Below are positions 14,459 through 21,658 of a DNA stretch of 31,548 nucleotides, one piece after another (the stretch's first letter is position 1; every line of letters begins with the position of its first letter). The stretch spans positions 1 to 31,548 of the forward strand of contig JBBQQK010000005.1 of NCBI GenBank assembly GCA_038216025.1. Direction: 5' to 3'. The translations under genes were made by a program, and so were the position numbers. The notes beneath the pieces are model-generated. The model was not told the origin of the DNA, made no database searches, and was given only the letters and a program-made list of their open reading frames with translations. Origin of the DNA: JBBQQK01 sp038216025. Lineage in GTDB: Bacteria; Patescibacteriota; UBA1384; XYA2-FULL-43-10; 1-14-0-10-43-13.

Positions 14459-15250
14459 ATGAATAAGGAAGAACTTTTAGAGCAAGCAGACGCTCTTAAA
14501 AATCAAGCTAAAACAAAAGAAGCGGTAAAGATTTACGAGCAACTATTGGATTTGTATGAAAAAGAAGAAAACTGGAAAATGGTAGGATTGATCTATCAGA
14601 TGATAGGCGTCTGCTATAAGGAAAATGCCGGTAAAGCGCTCCATTGGTTGGGCAAAGCCAAAGAATTGTGCAAAGAGCACGATTTAAAAGAAGGTTATGC
14701 AAATACCATGAGAGAAATTGCAATGGTAAAAGAGTCTGATGGCGACTACGAAGGTGCTGAAAAAGCCGCCACTGAAAGTGTTGAATTGCTAAAAGACTGC
14801 GATGATGAAGCTTCGCATGGAATGTCTTTGACGAAATTAGGATTGTCGCAAATAGGTTTGCATAAATATAGCGAAGCAGAAGACAATATCATAAGAGGAA
14901 TTCAAGTGCTCAGTCAAACCGATCATTGGATTTTCTTGATGACTGCCTATGGCCATCTCGGTGAATTATTTTTAAGCATGAAAAATTATCGGGACGCACT
15001 CATCTCATTGGAGAAGGCTGCTGCAGTTCTGGAAAAGCAGCCAGATAAAGACAATTATTTTATTAAAAAAGCAGAAAATAACGGCATGATTGCTCACGTC
15101 TACGCCCTTTGGGGAGATAAGGAAAAGTCTCAAGAGTGGATGCAAAAAGCGATGGCAATATTGAATGCACCTGAAATTGATGAAGATTTGAAAGAAGTAA
15201 TTTTGAAAGAGATAAATTTTAAAGAGACCGAAAAGCTGCTAAAGAGCTAG
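14459..15250 (+). CDS. Tetratricopeptide repeat (TPR) protein
   Basis: 263 residues, almost wholly helical, charged and without signal peptide or membrane segment, so probably cytoplasmic. At least five TPR-like helix pairs of 34-40 residues can be traced, for example QAKTKEAVKIYEQLLDLYEK, GDYEGAEKAATESVELL, HKYSEAEDNIIRGIQVL, KNYRDALISLEKAAAVLEKQ and GDKEKSQEWMQKAMAIL. Such proteins act as protein-protein scaffolds; no partner is indicated. It has its own promoter and converges on miaB, with 9 bases between the two stops. Confidence 0.85.
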   Translation: MNKEELLEQADALKNQAKTKEAVKIYEQLLDLYEKEENWKMVGLIYQMIGVCYKENAGKALHWLGKAKELCKEHDLKEGYANTMREIAMVKESDGDYEGAEKAATESVELLKDCDDEASHGMSLTKLGLSQIGLHKYSEAEDNIIRGIQVLSQTDHWIFLMTAYGHLGELFLSMKNYRDALISLEKAAAVLEKQPDKDNYFIKKAENNGMIAHVYALWGDKEKSQEWMQKAMAILNAPEIDEDLKEVILKEINFKETEKLLKS

Positions 15251-15259
15251 ATGAGGATA

Positions 15260-16375
15260 TCATTTTCTAATGAAATTTTTATTTGCAATAGAATTTAATA
15301 TTTTCCAGCGCCGTTGTTTTTCTTCCCATGAGATTGGATCGCCCAAGCTATAAGCGGCGGTGCCGAGACGCGGGGAGTATTTATTGGTGAATGATTGAAA
15401 GTATGCTACTTCCTCATACACATCCACGGTTTCTTGAAAGTCTTCCTCTGTCTCGCCAGGAAAACCCACTATGGCGTCAGTAGTTATTTGTATATTTGGG
15501 ATTCTGCCCTTTATTTTTTTAATCAATTTCAAGTATTGGTCTTTTGTGTAAGGCCGGTTCATTGCCTTAAGTATTTTGTCTGATCCCGATTGAAGAGGCA
15601 GGTGAATACGTTTTTGAACTTTGGAAAGAGTCGCGATCGCATCTATAACATCGTCATGCATGTCTTTTGGGTGGTTGGAGGTGAAGGAAAAGATAAACTC
15701 GCCATCTATGTTGTTTAATATCTCTAGCAATCTGGCAAAAGCATTCTTGTACTTGCTGTCTTTATGAAGGAAAATCATGTCATTTTCTATTTGTTCGGCT
15801 TTGAAAGAGTTTACATTTTGCCCCAGAAGTATAATTTCTTTTGCCCCTCTGGCAACTAACTTTTTAAAATCAATTACAATCTCCTCAATCTTTCGTGATT
15901 TTTCCCTTCCTCTTGTGTAAGGAACAGCGCAGTAGGCGCAAAAATTGTTGCAACCAATCATAATGGGGAGATATTTGGAAGCTGAATTGCCTTCGTTCAG
16001 CAATTGCTCAACAGTTTTCTTATCTGGTTGTTGTTTTGGAATCAAGGCAAACAGCTCTTCAGGTTTATTGAAATCCCAAATTTTAACACCTTTTGATTCA
16101 TATTTTTTCTTATCGAGATCAAGGACACAGCCGGTGATAATGATACTTTTGCCTTTCCAATTCTTGATTCTACCCATAATACGGTCAACGGCAGTCTGTC
16201 TTACTGAGCATGAGACAATACAGATAATATCGGCTTCCTGCTCAGAAGATGGAATTAGTCCTAGTTTTTGAAGCATGTGGTCTATGCGTGCCCCGTCCCA
16301 TTCATTGTGCTGGCAGCCATAGACTTTAAGATAGTATCTTAAAGAAGTATCAAGTTTACAATTTTCAATCTTCAT
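15260..16375 (-). CDS. miaB: tRNA-2-methylthio-N6-dimethylallyladenosine synthase-like, lacking TRAM domain
   Basis: Radical-SAM methylthiotransferase that adds a methylthio group to modified A37 of tRNAs reading U-initial codons. The N-terminal iron-sulfur cysteines are Cys21 (YGCQHN), Cys56 and Cys83 (TGC); the radical-SAM triad is Cys142, Cys146 and Cys149 in GCNNFCAYCAVPYTRGREKS. LGQNVNSF and DAIVGFPGETEEDF are also family blocks. The protein stops at 371 residues just after the segment that joins to the C-terminal TRAM RNA-binding domain of typical 440-470 residue MiaB, and the convergent TPR gene leaves no room for one. MtaB or RimO are less likely given the VPYTRGREKSR match. The ATG lies inside the 3' end of gmk. 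Confidence 0.88.
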   Translation of the reverse strand: MKIENCKLDTSLRYYLKVYGCQHNEWDGARIDHMLQKLGLIPSSEQEADIICIVSCSVRQTAVDRIMGRIKNWKGKSIIITGCVLDLDKKKYESKGVKIWDFNKPEELFALIPKQQPDKKTVEQLLNEGNSASKYLPIMIGCNNFCAYCAVPYTRGREKSRKIEEIVIDFKKLVARGAKEIILLGQNVNSFKAEQIENDMIFLHKDSKYKNAFARLLEILNNIDGEFIFSFTSNHPKDMHDDVIDAIATLSKVQKRIHLPLQSGSDKILKAMNRPYTKDQYLKLIKKIKGRIPNIQITTDAIVGFPGETEEDFQETVDVYEEVAYFQSFTNKYSPRLGTAAYSLGDPISWEEKQRRWKILNSIANKNFIRK

Positions 16376-16943
16376 TTATCTTCTTGTTTATTACATTTAC
16401 TATTTCATTAAATGTTTTCTGGATGTCTCCTTCATAACTTTTTATGACATGATCATACTTATGTTTATGGCTCATTTCCATAATGGCGCTCTCTAGCCTG
16501 ATCTTTATGTCATCGTCCGTTACATCAGGTCTATTCTTTCTGAGCCGTTTTTCCAAGTGCTTGATATCTTCATATTCTATAAACACAGCGCATAGCTCTG
16601 GAAATTGTTTTCTATAATCTTCGAGGCCCTGGACATCTATGTCTATTATGACATGTTTGTCGTTGCTAAAAGCTTCTTGAAAATCCTTTTTTCTTTTTCC
16701 GTAGTGCCACTGGTGAACCTTCTTGAATTCAACAAAATGGTCGTCCTCGATCATGGAAAAAAACTCCGCATCTGTAATAGTCACACGGGTTTTTGAGTCA
16801 TCGTCCAACCTCTTTTCACGGGTGGTGTAAGTCGGAATGATGACAGCATTGCTAAAATAATCCAAGAGCTTGGAAATTATCGTATTTTTTCCAACACCTG
16901 AAGGTCCGGCTATAATAAAAACTTTTGATTTTAATTTAGTCAT
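16365..16943 (-). CDS. gmk: Guanylate kinase, divergent
   Basis: 192 residues. It phosphorylates GMP to GDP with ATP. Features are the P-loop FIIAGPSGVGKNT (residues 9-21), TTREKR (GMP binding), a Gln-Trp-His-Tyr-Gly block corresponding to the usual HxxxYG, and the lid RLRKNRPDVTDDDIKIRL. The Walker A residue after Lys is Asn instead of Ser or Thr, and the canonical RPGE following TTR is degenerate, so catalysis may be unusual. The 3' end overlaps miaB by 11 bases, implying co-expression. Confidence 0.85.
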   Translation of the reverse strand: MTKLKSKVFIIAGPSGVGKNTIISKLLDYFSNAVIIPTYTTREKRLDDDSKTRVTITDAEFFSMIEDDHFVEFKKVHQWHYGKRKKDFQEAFSNDKHVIIDIDVQGLEDYRKQFPELCAVFIEYEDIKHLEKRLRKNRPDVTDDDIKIRLESAIMEMSHKHKYDHVIKSYEGDIQKTFNEIVNVINKKINED

Positions 16944-17011
16944 TTTAGTATTCCATGCCTGTTAATTGAGCTCTAACATCATATTTGCATTTTCCCATAA
17001 ATGCTCGAGAT

Positions 17012-17050
17012 ATTCAAAATGTCCCAAGCTTTGCGAAGGACATTTTGAAT
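17012..17050. repeat. Perfect 13-bp palindrome between gmk and rplY
   Basis: ATTCAAAATGTCC (17012-17024) and its exact complement (17038-17050) around CAAGCTTTGCGAA. No T-run follows in either direction, so it is more like a dispersed palindrome than an intrinsic terminator, though it could stabilise the rplY mRNA end. Confidence 0.75.
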
Positions 17051-17076
17051 TACATATAGCTTGAAATATATGAATA

Positions 17077-17733
17077 TTATTTTTTGGCTTCTTCGTCTTC
17101 GGCAGGAGCTTCTTCGCCTTTGTTTTCTACTTCTATGGCTGAGACATCTTCAACTATTTCTTGATCGAGTGCGGCCATTTCCTCTTCGCTTCTTGGCTCT
17201 TGTACGTGAGCAATAACTAATTCCGGATCTTCAAGGATCTCTATGCCGGCAGGTACTTTGATATCTGAAATTTTCAGATTTTTCTCAAAGTCATCAAGGA
17301 CAGTGATGTCAACTTCAATTTCGGAAATCAAGTCGGAAGGCAAGCACTCTACTTCAACTTCATCCTTGGTTGTGATCAGTGTTCCATCAAGGTTTACGAC
17401 AGCTGGAGATTCACCAATATAAGAAAGTGGAATTGCAGTGTGTAGTTTTTCCTTCATGTTTACCTTGAAGAAATCGATATGCTGAATCTGACCGTTTACT
17501 ACATGGTGTTGAATATCATTGATCAAAGTTTTTATTGATTTTCCATCAATAGAGAGATCGATCAAGTTTGATTCGCCTGCTTCTCTGTAGAGTCTCATAA
17601 AATCAATTTTTGGAACGGCAACTTTGATATTATCAACGTTATTGCCATAAACGATAGCGGGAATAAAACCGTCTTGTCTGGTTTTTTGAGGGGTTTCTTC
17701 TCTCAATTTAGCTTCAATTTTAAATTCTGTCAT
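17077..17733 (-). CDS. rplY: Large ribosomal subunit protein bL25, CTC form
   Basis: 218 residues: an N-terminal 5S rRNA-binding domain (KIEAKLREE..FIPAIVYG; NDIQHHVVNGQIQHIDFFKV) followed by the beta-rich TL5/CTC C-terminal domain (IPLSYIGESPAV; DLISEIEVDITVLDDF) and a highly acidic tail. E. coli bL25 has only the first domain. AAAGGA precedes the ATG. It is separated from gmk by the palindrome at 17012. Confidence 0.95.
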   Translation of the reverse strand: MTEFKIEAKLREETPQKTRQDGFIPAIVYGNNVDNIKVAVPKIDFMRLYREAGESNLIDLSIDGKSIKTLINDIQHHVVNGQIQHIDFFKVNMKEKLHTAIPLSYIGESPAVVNLDGTLITTKDEVEVECLPSDLISEIEVDITVLDDFEKNLKISDIKVPAGIEILEDPELVIAHVQEPRSEEEMAALDQEIVEDVSAIEVENKGEEAPAEDEEAKK

Positions 17734-17763
17734 AAATTCCTTTAGTTTCTTTAGTTATAGAGT

Positions 17764-18084
17764 TTATTGGGCTTTTTTGTTGTTACTTTTATTTTCAAAT
17801 AATTTTTCAAATCCGCCTTGGAAATCCTTTAAGAACTTGTAGGTTTCCAATACGTCATCTGAATCGATCTGCTGACTATCTTTGATTGTGCCTTGGCCGT
17901 TTTTACTTATGGCTACCGTAGCCAAGACGGGCATGTGGCTAGGACAATGAAGCTCAAGAAAGGCTACAGCGTCTGCCATACCGCGAATTTTTATATCTTT
18001 AAAATCATACTGCTTTCCGCATTGCGGGCAGCGAATGTTTTTTTGAACCGTTTTTAGCAGGTTGTAAAGATCCATGTGGTTCAT
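17764..18084 (-). CDS. Small CPxCG zinc-ribbon protein, unrecognised
   Basis: 106 residues from the ATG at 18084, or 103 from the ATG at 18075. The upstream part of the open frame (to 18144) overlaps a near-consensus promoter and is unlikely to be translated. A CPQCGKQY knuckle is followed 25-30 residues later by a single HCPSH, which could complete a zinc site; the C-terminal part is helical and lysine-rich. I do not recognise the family. It runs toward rplY with 30 bases between, so co-transcription is possible. The -10 ends 10 bases before the ATG and no ribosome site is present, indicating a leaderless or nearly leaderless message. Confidence 0.7.
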   Translation of the reverse strand: MNHMDLYNLLKTVQKNIRCPQCGKQYDFKDIKIRGMADAVAFLELHCPSHMPVLATVAISKNGQGTIKDSQQIDSDDVLETYKFLKDFQGGFEKLFENKSNNKKAQ

Positions 18085-18094
18085 AGCTTTATAA

Positions 18095-18123
18095 ATCATA
18101 CCAAAAAGTGAGCTTATAGTCAA
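18095..18123 (-). promoter_or_regulatory. Promoter of the zinc-ribbon gene
   Basis: TTGACT (18118-18123), 17-base spacer, TATGAT (18095-18100). It sets the start codon at 18084 or 18075. Confidence 0.75.
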
Positions 18124-18186
18124 CAAGAATAGTGAGTCAATCAATCAGCTATTAGTAAATCAGTATAAGAAATCGAAAATATTCCC

Positions 18187-18412
18187 AATGTTGTCATCGC
18201 GAGATCATTGACCGCGGCAATCTATCACTATCGTCATCCTGGGAAGAATCTATGTGCTACTCTATTGATTATTCTTTAATCTTAAGGACAATAGATTGAA
18301 TCAGAATTTGAAAACATAAGCTCAAATTCTGTCATGCTGAATTTATTTCAGCATCTCGTGCTCAATTTTATATAACTTGGGATCCTGAAACAAGTTCAGG
18401 ATGACACTTCGG
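18187..18412. repeat. Cluster of palindromic repeat remnants
   Basis: Several pieces lie side by side. TTGTCATCGCGAG...GCGGCAATCT (about 18192-18222) is a decayed relative of the element inside priA. GTCATCCTGGGAAGAATC starts near 18232. TGTCATGCTGAA-TTTA-TTTCAGCATC lies at about 18331-18355. A well-preserved GGATCCTGAA-CAAG-TTCAGGATGAC is at 18384-18410. No reading frame is convincing here. This explains most of the 434-base gap between the zinc-ribbon gene and uvrB together with the heptamer array. Confidence 0.75.
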
Positions 18413-18478
18413 TATGTTTTCGGGTTCGGGTTATTGAAGGACCTTCAACGTAGTGAATGTGTTTCCGGAAGACTTTCA

Positions 18479-18576
18479 ACTAAAGACTAACGACTGATGA
18501 CTAATTACTAATGACTGATGACTAATTATTAATGACTAAAGACTGAGGACTAATGACTAAGGACTGATAAGACTAC
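18479..18576. repeat. Degenerate period-7 array (ACTRANG) at the 3' end of uvrB
   Basis: About thirteen consecutive 7-base units, such as ACTAAAG, ACTAACG, ACTGATG, ACTAATT and ACTAATG, end within a few bases of the uvrB stop. The period is kept while units vary at positions 4-7. A sister array is at 28735-28843 and a short one inside trmD. Confidence 0.9.
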
Positions 18577-18578
18577 TT

Positions 18579-20576
18579 TTATCTCACCATGCCTTCAAGT
18601 TGGGCGATTTGGTCGCGAAGACGGGCGGCATGCTCAAATTCAAGATTTACGGCAGCTTGTTTCATTCTATCGTTTAGATCTGCAATTACACGCTTCTTCT
18701 CAGACTTGGCAAGCTTTACAAAAGCTACTTCCATTTCTTTTGATTCTTTTTCTTCCTTGATCTCCTTTGGCTTTAGCGTACGCACTACGCTCCTTGGAGT
18801 AATATTGTGTTCTTTATTATATTCTTCTTGATATTTTCTTCGCTCAACTGTTTCGTCGATGGCTGCTTTCATCGATTTGGTAATAATGTCGGCATACATG
18901 ATGACTTTTCCTTCAAGATGGCGGGCTGCCCGCCCCATCGTCTGAACAAGGGCTGTTTTAGATCGCAAAAATCCTTCTTTATCTGCATCCAGGATCACCA
19001 CCAGTGATACCTCCGGCAGGTCCAGGCCCTCTCTAAGAAGATTTATGCCTACTAAGACGTCATATTCGCCAAGACGCAAAGAATGCAGTATTTCTGTCCT
19101 TTCAAAGGTTTCAACATCTGAGTGAACGTATGCCACTTTTATGTTATGGTCGGTCAAAAAGTCTGTCAGTGCCTCAGCCATTTTTTTGGTTAATGTAGTA
19201 ACCAAAATTCTTTGCCCCTTTTTGACTGTTTTTTCTATTTCTTCCATGAGGTTTTCAATCTGGCCTTTTGTCTTGCGTATTTCAATTACCGGGTCAAGAA
19301 GTCCTGTCGGTCGGATAAACTGGCGGACGACAGCGTCATGTGGTTGCCTTACATTTTTCACTGCATTGTCAACTGAGCTCTTTTTGATCTCAAATTCCGA
19401 AGGAGTGGCAGTGGTAAATATGACTTTGTTGATTCTTTGGTAAAATTCTTCAAATTTAAGAGGACGGTTATCGTAAGCTGAAGGCAGGCGGAAACCAAAA
19501 TCAACCAGCTTGGTTTTGCGGGAAAAATCACCGCCGTACATAGCTCCGATTTGAGGCACGGTGATATGAGATTCGTCGATAAACATTAAAAAGTCTTTTG
19601 GGAAATAATCCAGAAGCGTAATAGGAGATTCTCCCGGTTGTCTTCCGTCAAAATAACGGGAATAATTTTCTACTCCTGAGCAATACCCTGTTTGTTCGAT
19701 CATTTCCAGGTCAAAATTAGTTCGTTGCTCCAGTCTTTGTGCTTCCAGTAATTTATTATGCTTCCTTAATTCTTCCAGTCTCTTTATGAGATCCTCGCGT
19801 ATTAGTTTGCTGGCTTTTTTCTGAATCTCGGTTGGAGAAACAAAATGCTTGGCAGGAAATACTTCAAAAACATCATATTCTTTAATCTTTTTGCCTGTTA
19901 TCCAATCGATTTCCGTAATTTTTTCGACTTCATCTCCAAAAAATTCTATCCTGAATGTGTTATTTGTGTAGGCAGGAAATATCTCGAGCTGGTCGCCTTT
20001 TAGGCTATACGTGCCCCTCTTGAGTTCAGTATCATTGCGGTTGTATTGTAAATTGTTCAGCGATATAGCGAATTCATTTCTTTTGTATTTCTTTCCAACT
20101 TCCAGAGTGATATTTTCAGCCCGGTAAAATTCGGGCGATCCAATGCCGTAAATGCAGGATACGGAGGCGACTATGATCACATCACTTCTCGTCAATAGGG
20201 CATGCGTAGCAGCATGTCTTAAGCGGTCTATTTCGTCATTGATAGAAGAATCTTTTTCGATATAGGTATCGGTGTGGGGAATATATGCCTCAGGTTGATA
20301 ATAATCATAGTAAGAGACGAAATAATGAACTGCATTTTCCGGGAAGAATTCTCTAAACTCGTCAGCCAGTTGAGCAGCCAATGTTTTATTGTGAGCGATA
20401 ACAAGAGTAGGTTTTCCAGCATGAGCTATTATGTTGGCCATGGTGAAAGTTTTGCCTGAGCCGGTAACGCCCCAGAGAGTCTGGTGTTTTACGTCCACGT
20501 CATAATTACTCGAGAGGGCCTCGATTGCTTTTGGTTGATCGCCGGTTGGTTTGTAGCTTGACTGAAGTTTAAACAT
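18579..20576 (-). CDS. uvrB: UvrABC excinuclease subunit B
   Basis: 665 residues, full length. The damage-verifying helicase of nucleotide excision repair. Walker A is GVTGSGKT at residues 36-43; the beta-hairpin YYDYYQPEAYIP that clamps DNA is intact; DESH (helicase motif II) and ATP motif VI (QTMGRAARH) are present; the C-terminal UVR domain (DRMKQAAVNLEFEHAARLRD) contacts UvrC. No Shine-Dalgarno precedes the ATG. The promoter -10 lies 8 bases upstream, so the mRNA should be leaderless. It is divergent from the small gene at 20682, sharing the -35 region. Confidence 0.98.
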   Translation of the reverse strand: MFKLQSSYKPTGDQPKAIEALSSNYDVDVKHQTLWGVTGSGKTFTMANIIAHAGKPTLVIAHNKTLAAQLADEFREFFPENAVHYFVSYYDYYQPEAYIPHTDTYIEKDSSINDEIDRLRHAATHALLTRSDVIIVASVSCIYGIGSPEFYRAENITLEVGKKYKRNEFAISLNNLQYNRNDTELKRGTYSLKGDQLEIFPAYTNNTFRIEFFGDEVEKITEIDWITGKKIKEYDVFEVFPAKHFVSPTEIQKKASKLIREDLIKRLEELRKHNKLLEAQRLEQRTNFDLEMIEQTGYCSGVENYSRYFDGRQPGESPITLLDYFPKDFLMFIDESHITVPQIGAMYGGDFSRKTKLVDFGFRLPSAYDNRPLKFEEFYQRINKVIFTTATPSEFEIKKSSVDNAVKNVRQPHDAVVRQFIRPTGLLDPVIEIRKTKGQIENLMEEIEKTVKKGQRILVTTLTKKMAEALTDFLTDHNIKVAYVHSDVETFERTEILHSLRLGEYDVLVGINLLREGLDLPEVSLVVILDADKEGFLRSKTALVQTMGRAARHLEGKVIMYADIITKSMKAAIDETVERRKYQEEYNKEHNITPRSVVRTLKPKEIKEEKESKEMEVAFVKLAKSEKKRVIADLNDRMKQAAVNLEFEHAARLRDQIAQLEGMVR

Positions 20577-20584
20577 AATTCATT

Positions 20585-20613
20585 ATTTTATAATATTTAA
20601 ACAGATTGATCAA
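20585..20613 (-). promoter_or_regulatory. uvrB promoter, leaderless type
   Basis: TTGATC (20608-20613), 17-base spacer, TAAAAT (20585-20590). The expected start falls at 20576-20579, on the uvrB ATG. The -35 shares the palindrome TTGATCAA (20606-20613) with the divergent promoter. Confidence 0.7.
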
Positions 20614-20634
20614 GTAGCAAAAAGGTGGTATAAA
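20606..20634 (+). promoter_or_regulatory. Promoter of the small gene at 20682
   Basis: TTGATC (20606-20611), 17-base spacer, TATAAA (20629-20634). Start expected near 20641. Confidence 0.7.
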
Positions 20635-20681
20635 AAATAAGTAATATTCTGGCAGGAAGCCAATACTGGGAAGGTGTGCAA

Positions 20682-20873
20682 GTGAGTGATCTATCGTATC
20701 TGGGTTTTGACAAAAACGGTCAGTTTAAGGTTGAGATTGGTCCGGGCGGGAATAAAAATATCGAAACTCGCCTGCCTATGAATTGTTATAAGCGGCCAAG
20801 AGCTCCTACAAGAGATGGGAATAGAGATTCGGCCAAGAAACGAAACTGGTTTACCGGCGAAAAGAGCTGGTAA
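20682..20873 (+). CDS. Small basic protein, unrecognised (63 aa)
   Basis: GTG start at 20682 with GGGAAGG 7 bases upstream; a GTG six bases earlier is in frame but too close to the ribosome site. The protein is basic, with one Cys, an N-terminal beta-like part (LSYLGFDKNGQFKVEIGPGG) and a Lys/Arg/Asn-rich C-terminus ending KKRNWFTGEKSW. No signal peptide or known motif. Strong support for a real transcript comes from the promoter at 20606-20634 and the intrinsic terminator 8 bases after the stop. Confidence 0.6.
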   Translation: MSDLSYLGFDKNGQFKVEIGPGGNKNIETRLPMNCYKRPRAPTRDGNRDSAKKRNWFTGEKSW

Positions 20874-20881
20874 AGGCATCA

Positions 20882-20910
20882 AGCGGCGAACCGAGTGTTC
20901 GCCGCTTTTA
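20882..20910 (+). terminator. Intrinsic terminator of the 63-aa gene
   Basis: AGCGGCGAA (20882-20890) pairs perfectly with TTCGCCGCT (20898-20906), followed by TTTTA. Oriented for the plus strand. Confidence 0.85.
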
Positions 20911-20928
20911 CTTATCCACAGTCTGGTA

Positions 20929-20957
20929 TTGAACTTTAAGTGGAAAAAGAGTACTAT
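20929..20957 (+). promoter_or_regulatory. Promoter of the second small transcription unit
   Basis: TTGAAC (20929-20934), 17-base spacer, TACTAT (20952-20957). Start expected near 20964, ahead of three short reading frames. Confidence 0.6.
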
Positions 20958-21025
20958 TTTATGCATTCTGACGTTAAGGATTTCTGATAAGATCTACGTT
21001 AGAGCAAATAATACCCAAGGAAGGG

Positions 21026-21118
21026 GTGATAGCTACGTCTAAAAAGATCTGGAAACGGCTTCGCAAAGAAGCTACTTCATCTATCAGAAAGGTTCAAGGC
21101 AAGAAGACTAGGAGATAG
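21026..21118 (+). CDS. Putative 30-aa highly basic peptide
   Basis: GTG start with AAGGA about 4 bases upstream. About 13 of 30 residues are Lys or Arg, ending QGKKTRR. It is the first frame of the second unit. Too short for a family call; it could be a leader or nucleic-acid-binding peptide, or not translated. Confidence 0.35.
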   Translation: MIATSKKIWKRLRKEATSSIRKVQGKKTRR

Positions 21119-21145
21119 TGGAGAGGAGATAGTGGAGAGAATACT

Positions 21146-21316
21146 ATGAATAAAAGTGTTTTGAAAAGTCAGAAGTTTGGTAAACCGCAGGTTTATTTTT
21201 GTCTCAACAATGGCAAAAAGATCTGCGATGCGTGTCTTGTTTGTGTCTCTATTGGTAAGGGAAGTTGTCGCAGGAAAACACCTGCCACACTTGACACGGA
21301 GTGTCTGACATGGTAA
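21146..21316 (+). CDS. Cysteine-rich small protein (56 aa), unrecognised
   Basis: ATG at 21146 with GGAGAG 8 bases upstream. The 56 residues contain six cysteines (19, 27, 30, 33, 41, 53), including a CDACLVC cluster. The spacing could bind zinc or an iron-sulfur cluster, or form disulfides if exported; there is no signal peptide. The stop overlaps the start of the next frame (ATG 21310), which suggests translational coupling. Not matched to a family by eye. Confidence 0.55.
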   Translation: MNKSVLKSQKFGKPQVYFCLNNGKKICDACLVCVSIGKGSCRRKTPATLDTECLTW

Positions 21317-21549
21317 ACACAGGAAGTGTCAAAAGCAATCTTCGGGGCAATAATGTTGCCTCAACCAAGGAATCGATCGGTCTTCTTCCGGAATATCTCC
21401 AGGACATGGATATCGTTGGAAAACCGCAAGCGATCCCCAAGGGAACAAGGGTGTTTGACCCGTACCGAGGGCCCGCCGGTCCTTCACCGGCCGGTAAATC
21501 TTCCCATCAGAGGATGGGTAAAGGTCTCGGCCATAGATGGAGAGCATAA
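21310..21549 (+). CDS. Small protein (79 aa), unrecognised
   Basis: ATG at 21310, with GGAG 8 bases upstream inside the preceding gene; an in-frame GTG at 21301 is the alternative start. It is hydrophilic, with a central ESIGLLPEYLQDMDIVGKPQ and a Gly/Pro/Arg-rich C-terminus (GPAGPSPAGKSS, GKGLGHRWRA). No cysteine and no membrane segment. Two hairpins follow the stop within 75 bases. Unknown function. Confidence 0.45.
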   Translation: MVNTGSVKSNLRGNNVASTKESIGLLPEYLQDMDIVGKPQAIPKGTRVFDPYRGPAGPSPAGKSSHQRMGKGLGHRWRA

Positions 21550-21551
21550 GA

Positions 21552-21636
21552 AGCGCGCAGTAATATTTAGCGCGCTGATCATAAAGGGATTCAACCTCCT
21601 GCAGTCTGTCTTTGGCTGCAGGAGTTCTATATAATT
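21552..21636 (+). terminator. Tandem hairpins ending the small-gene island
   Basis: AGCGCGC/GCGCGCT (21552-21558, 21570-21576) and a perfect CTCCTGCAG/CTGCAGGAG (21596-21604, 21616-21624) followed by TTCTATATAATTTT. The second is the better terminator candidate. It also faces the end of trmD, but no T-run exists on the minus strand. Confidence 0.6.
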
Positions 21637-21658
21637 TTATATAATTCGATATTTGGCA

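Noticed and set aside
18085..18144. N-terminal extension of the zinc-ribbon protein
   Set aside because: It contains a TTGACT-17-TATGAT promoter, so the upstream ATG would not be on the transcript.
18479..18576. Tandem array considered as a CRISPR
   Set aside because: Units are 7 bases with no spacers and no cas genes are present.
20815..21042. Open frame running over the terminator at 20882-20910
   Set aside because: It crosses a strong terminator and a promoter in another frame from the supported small genes.
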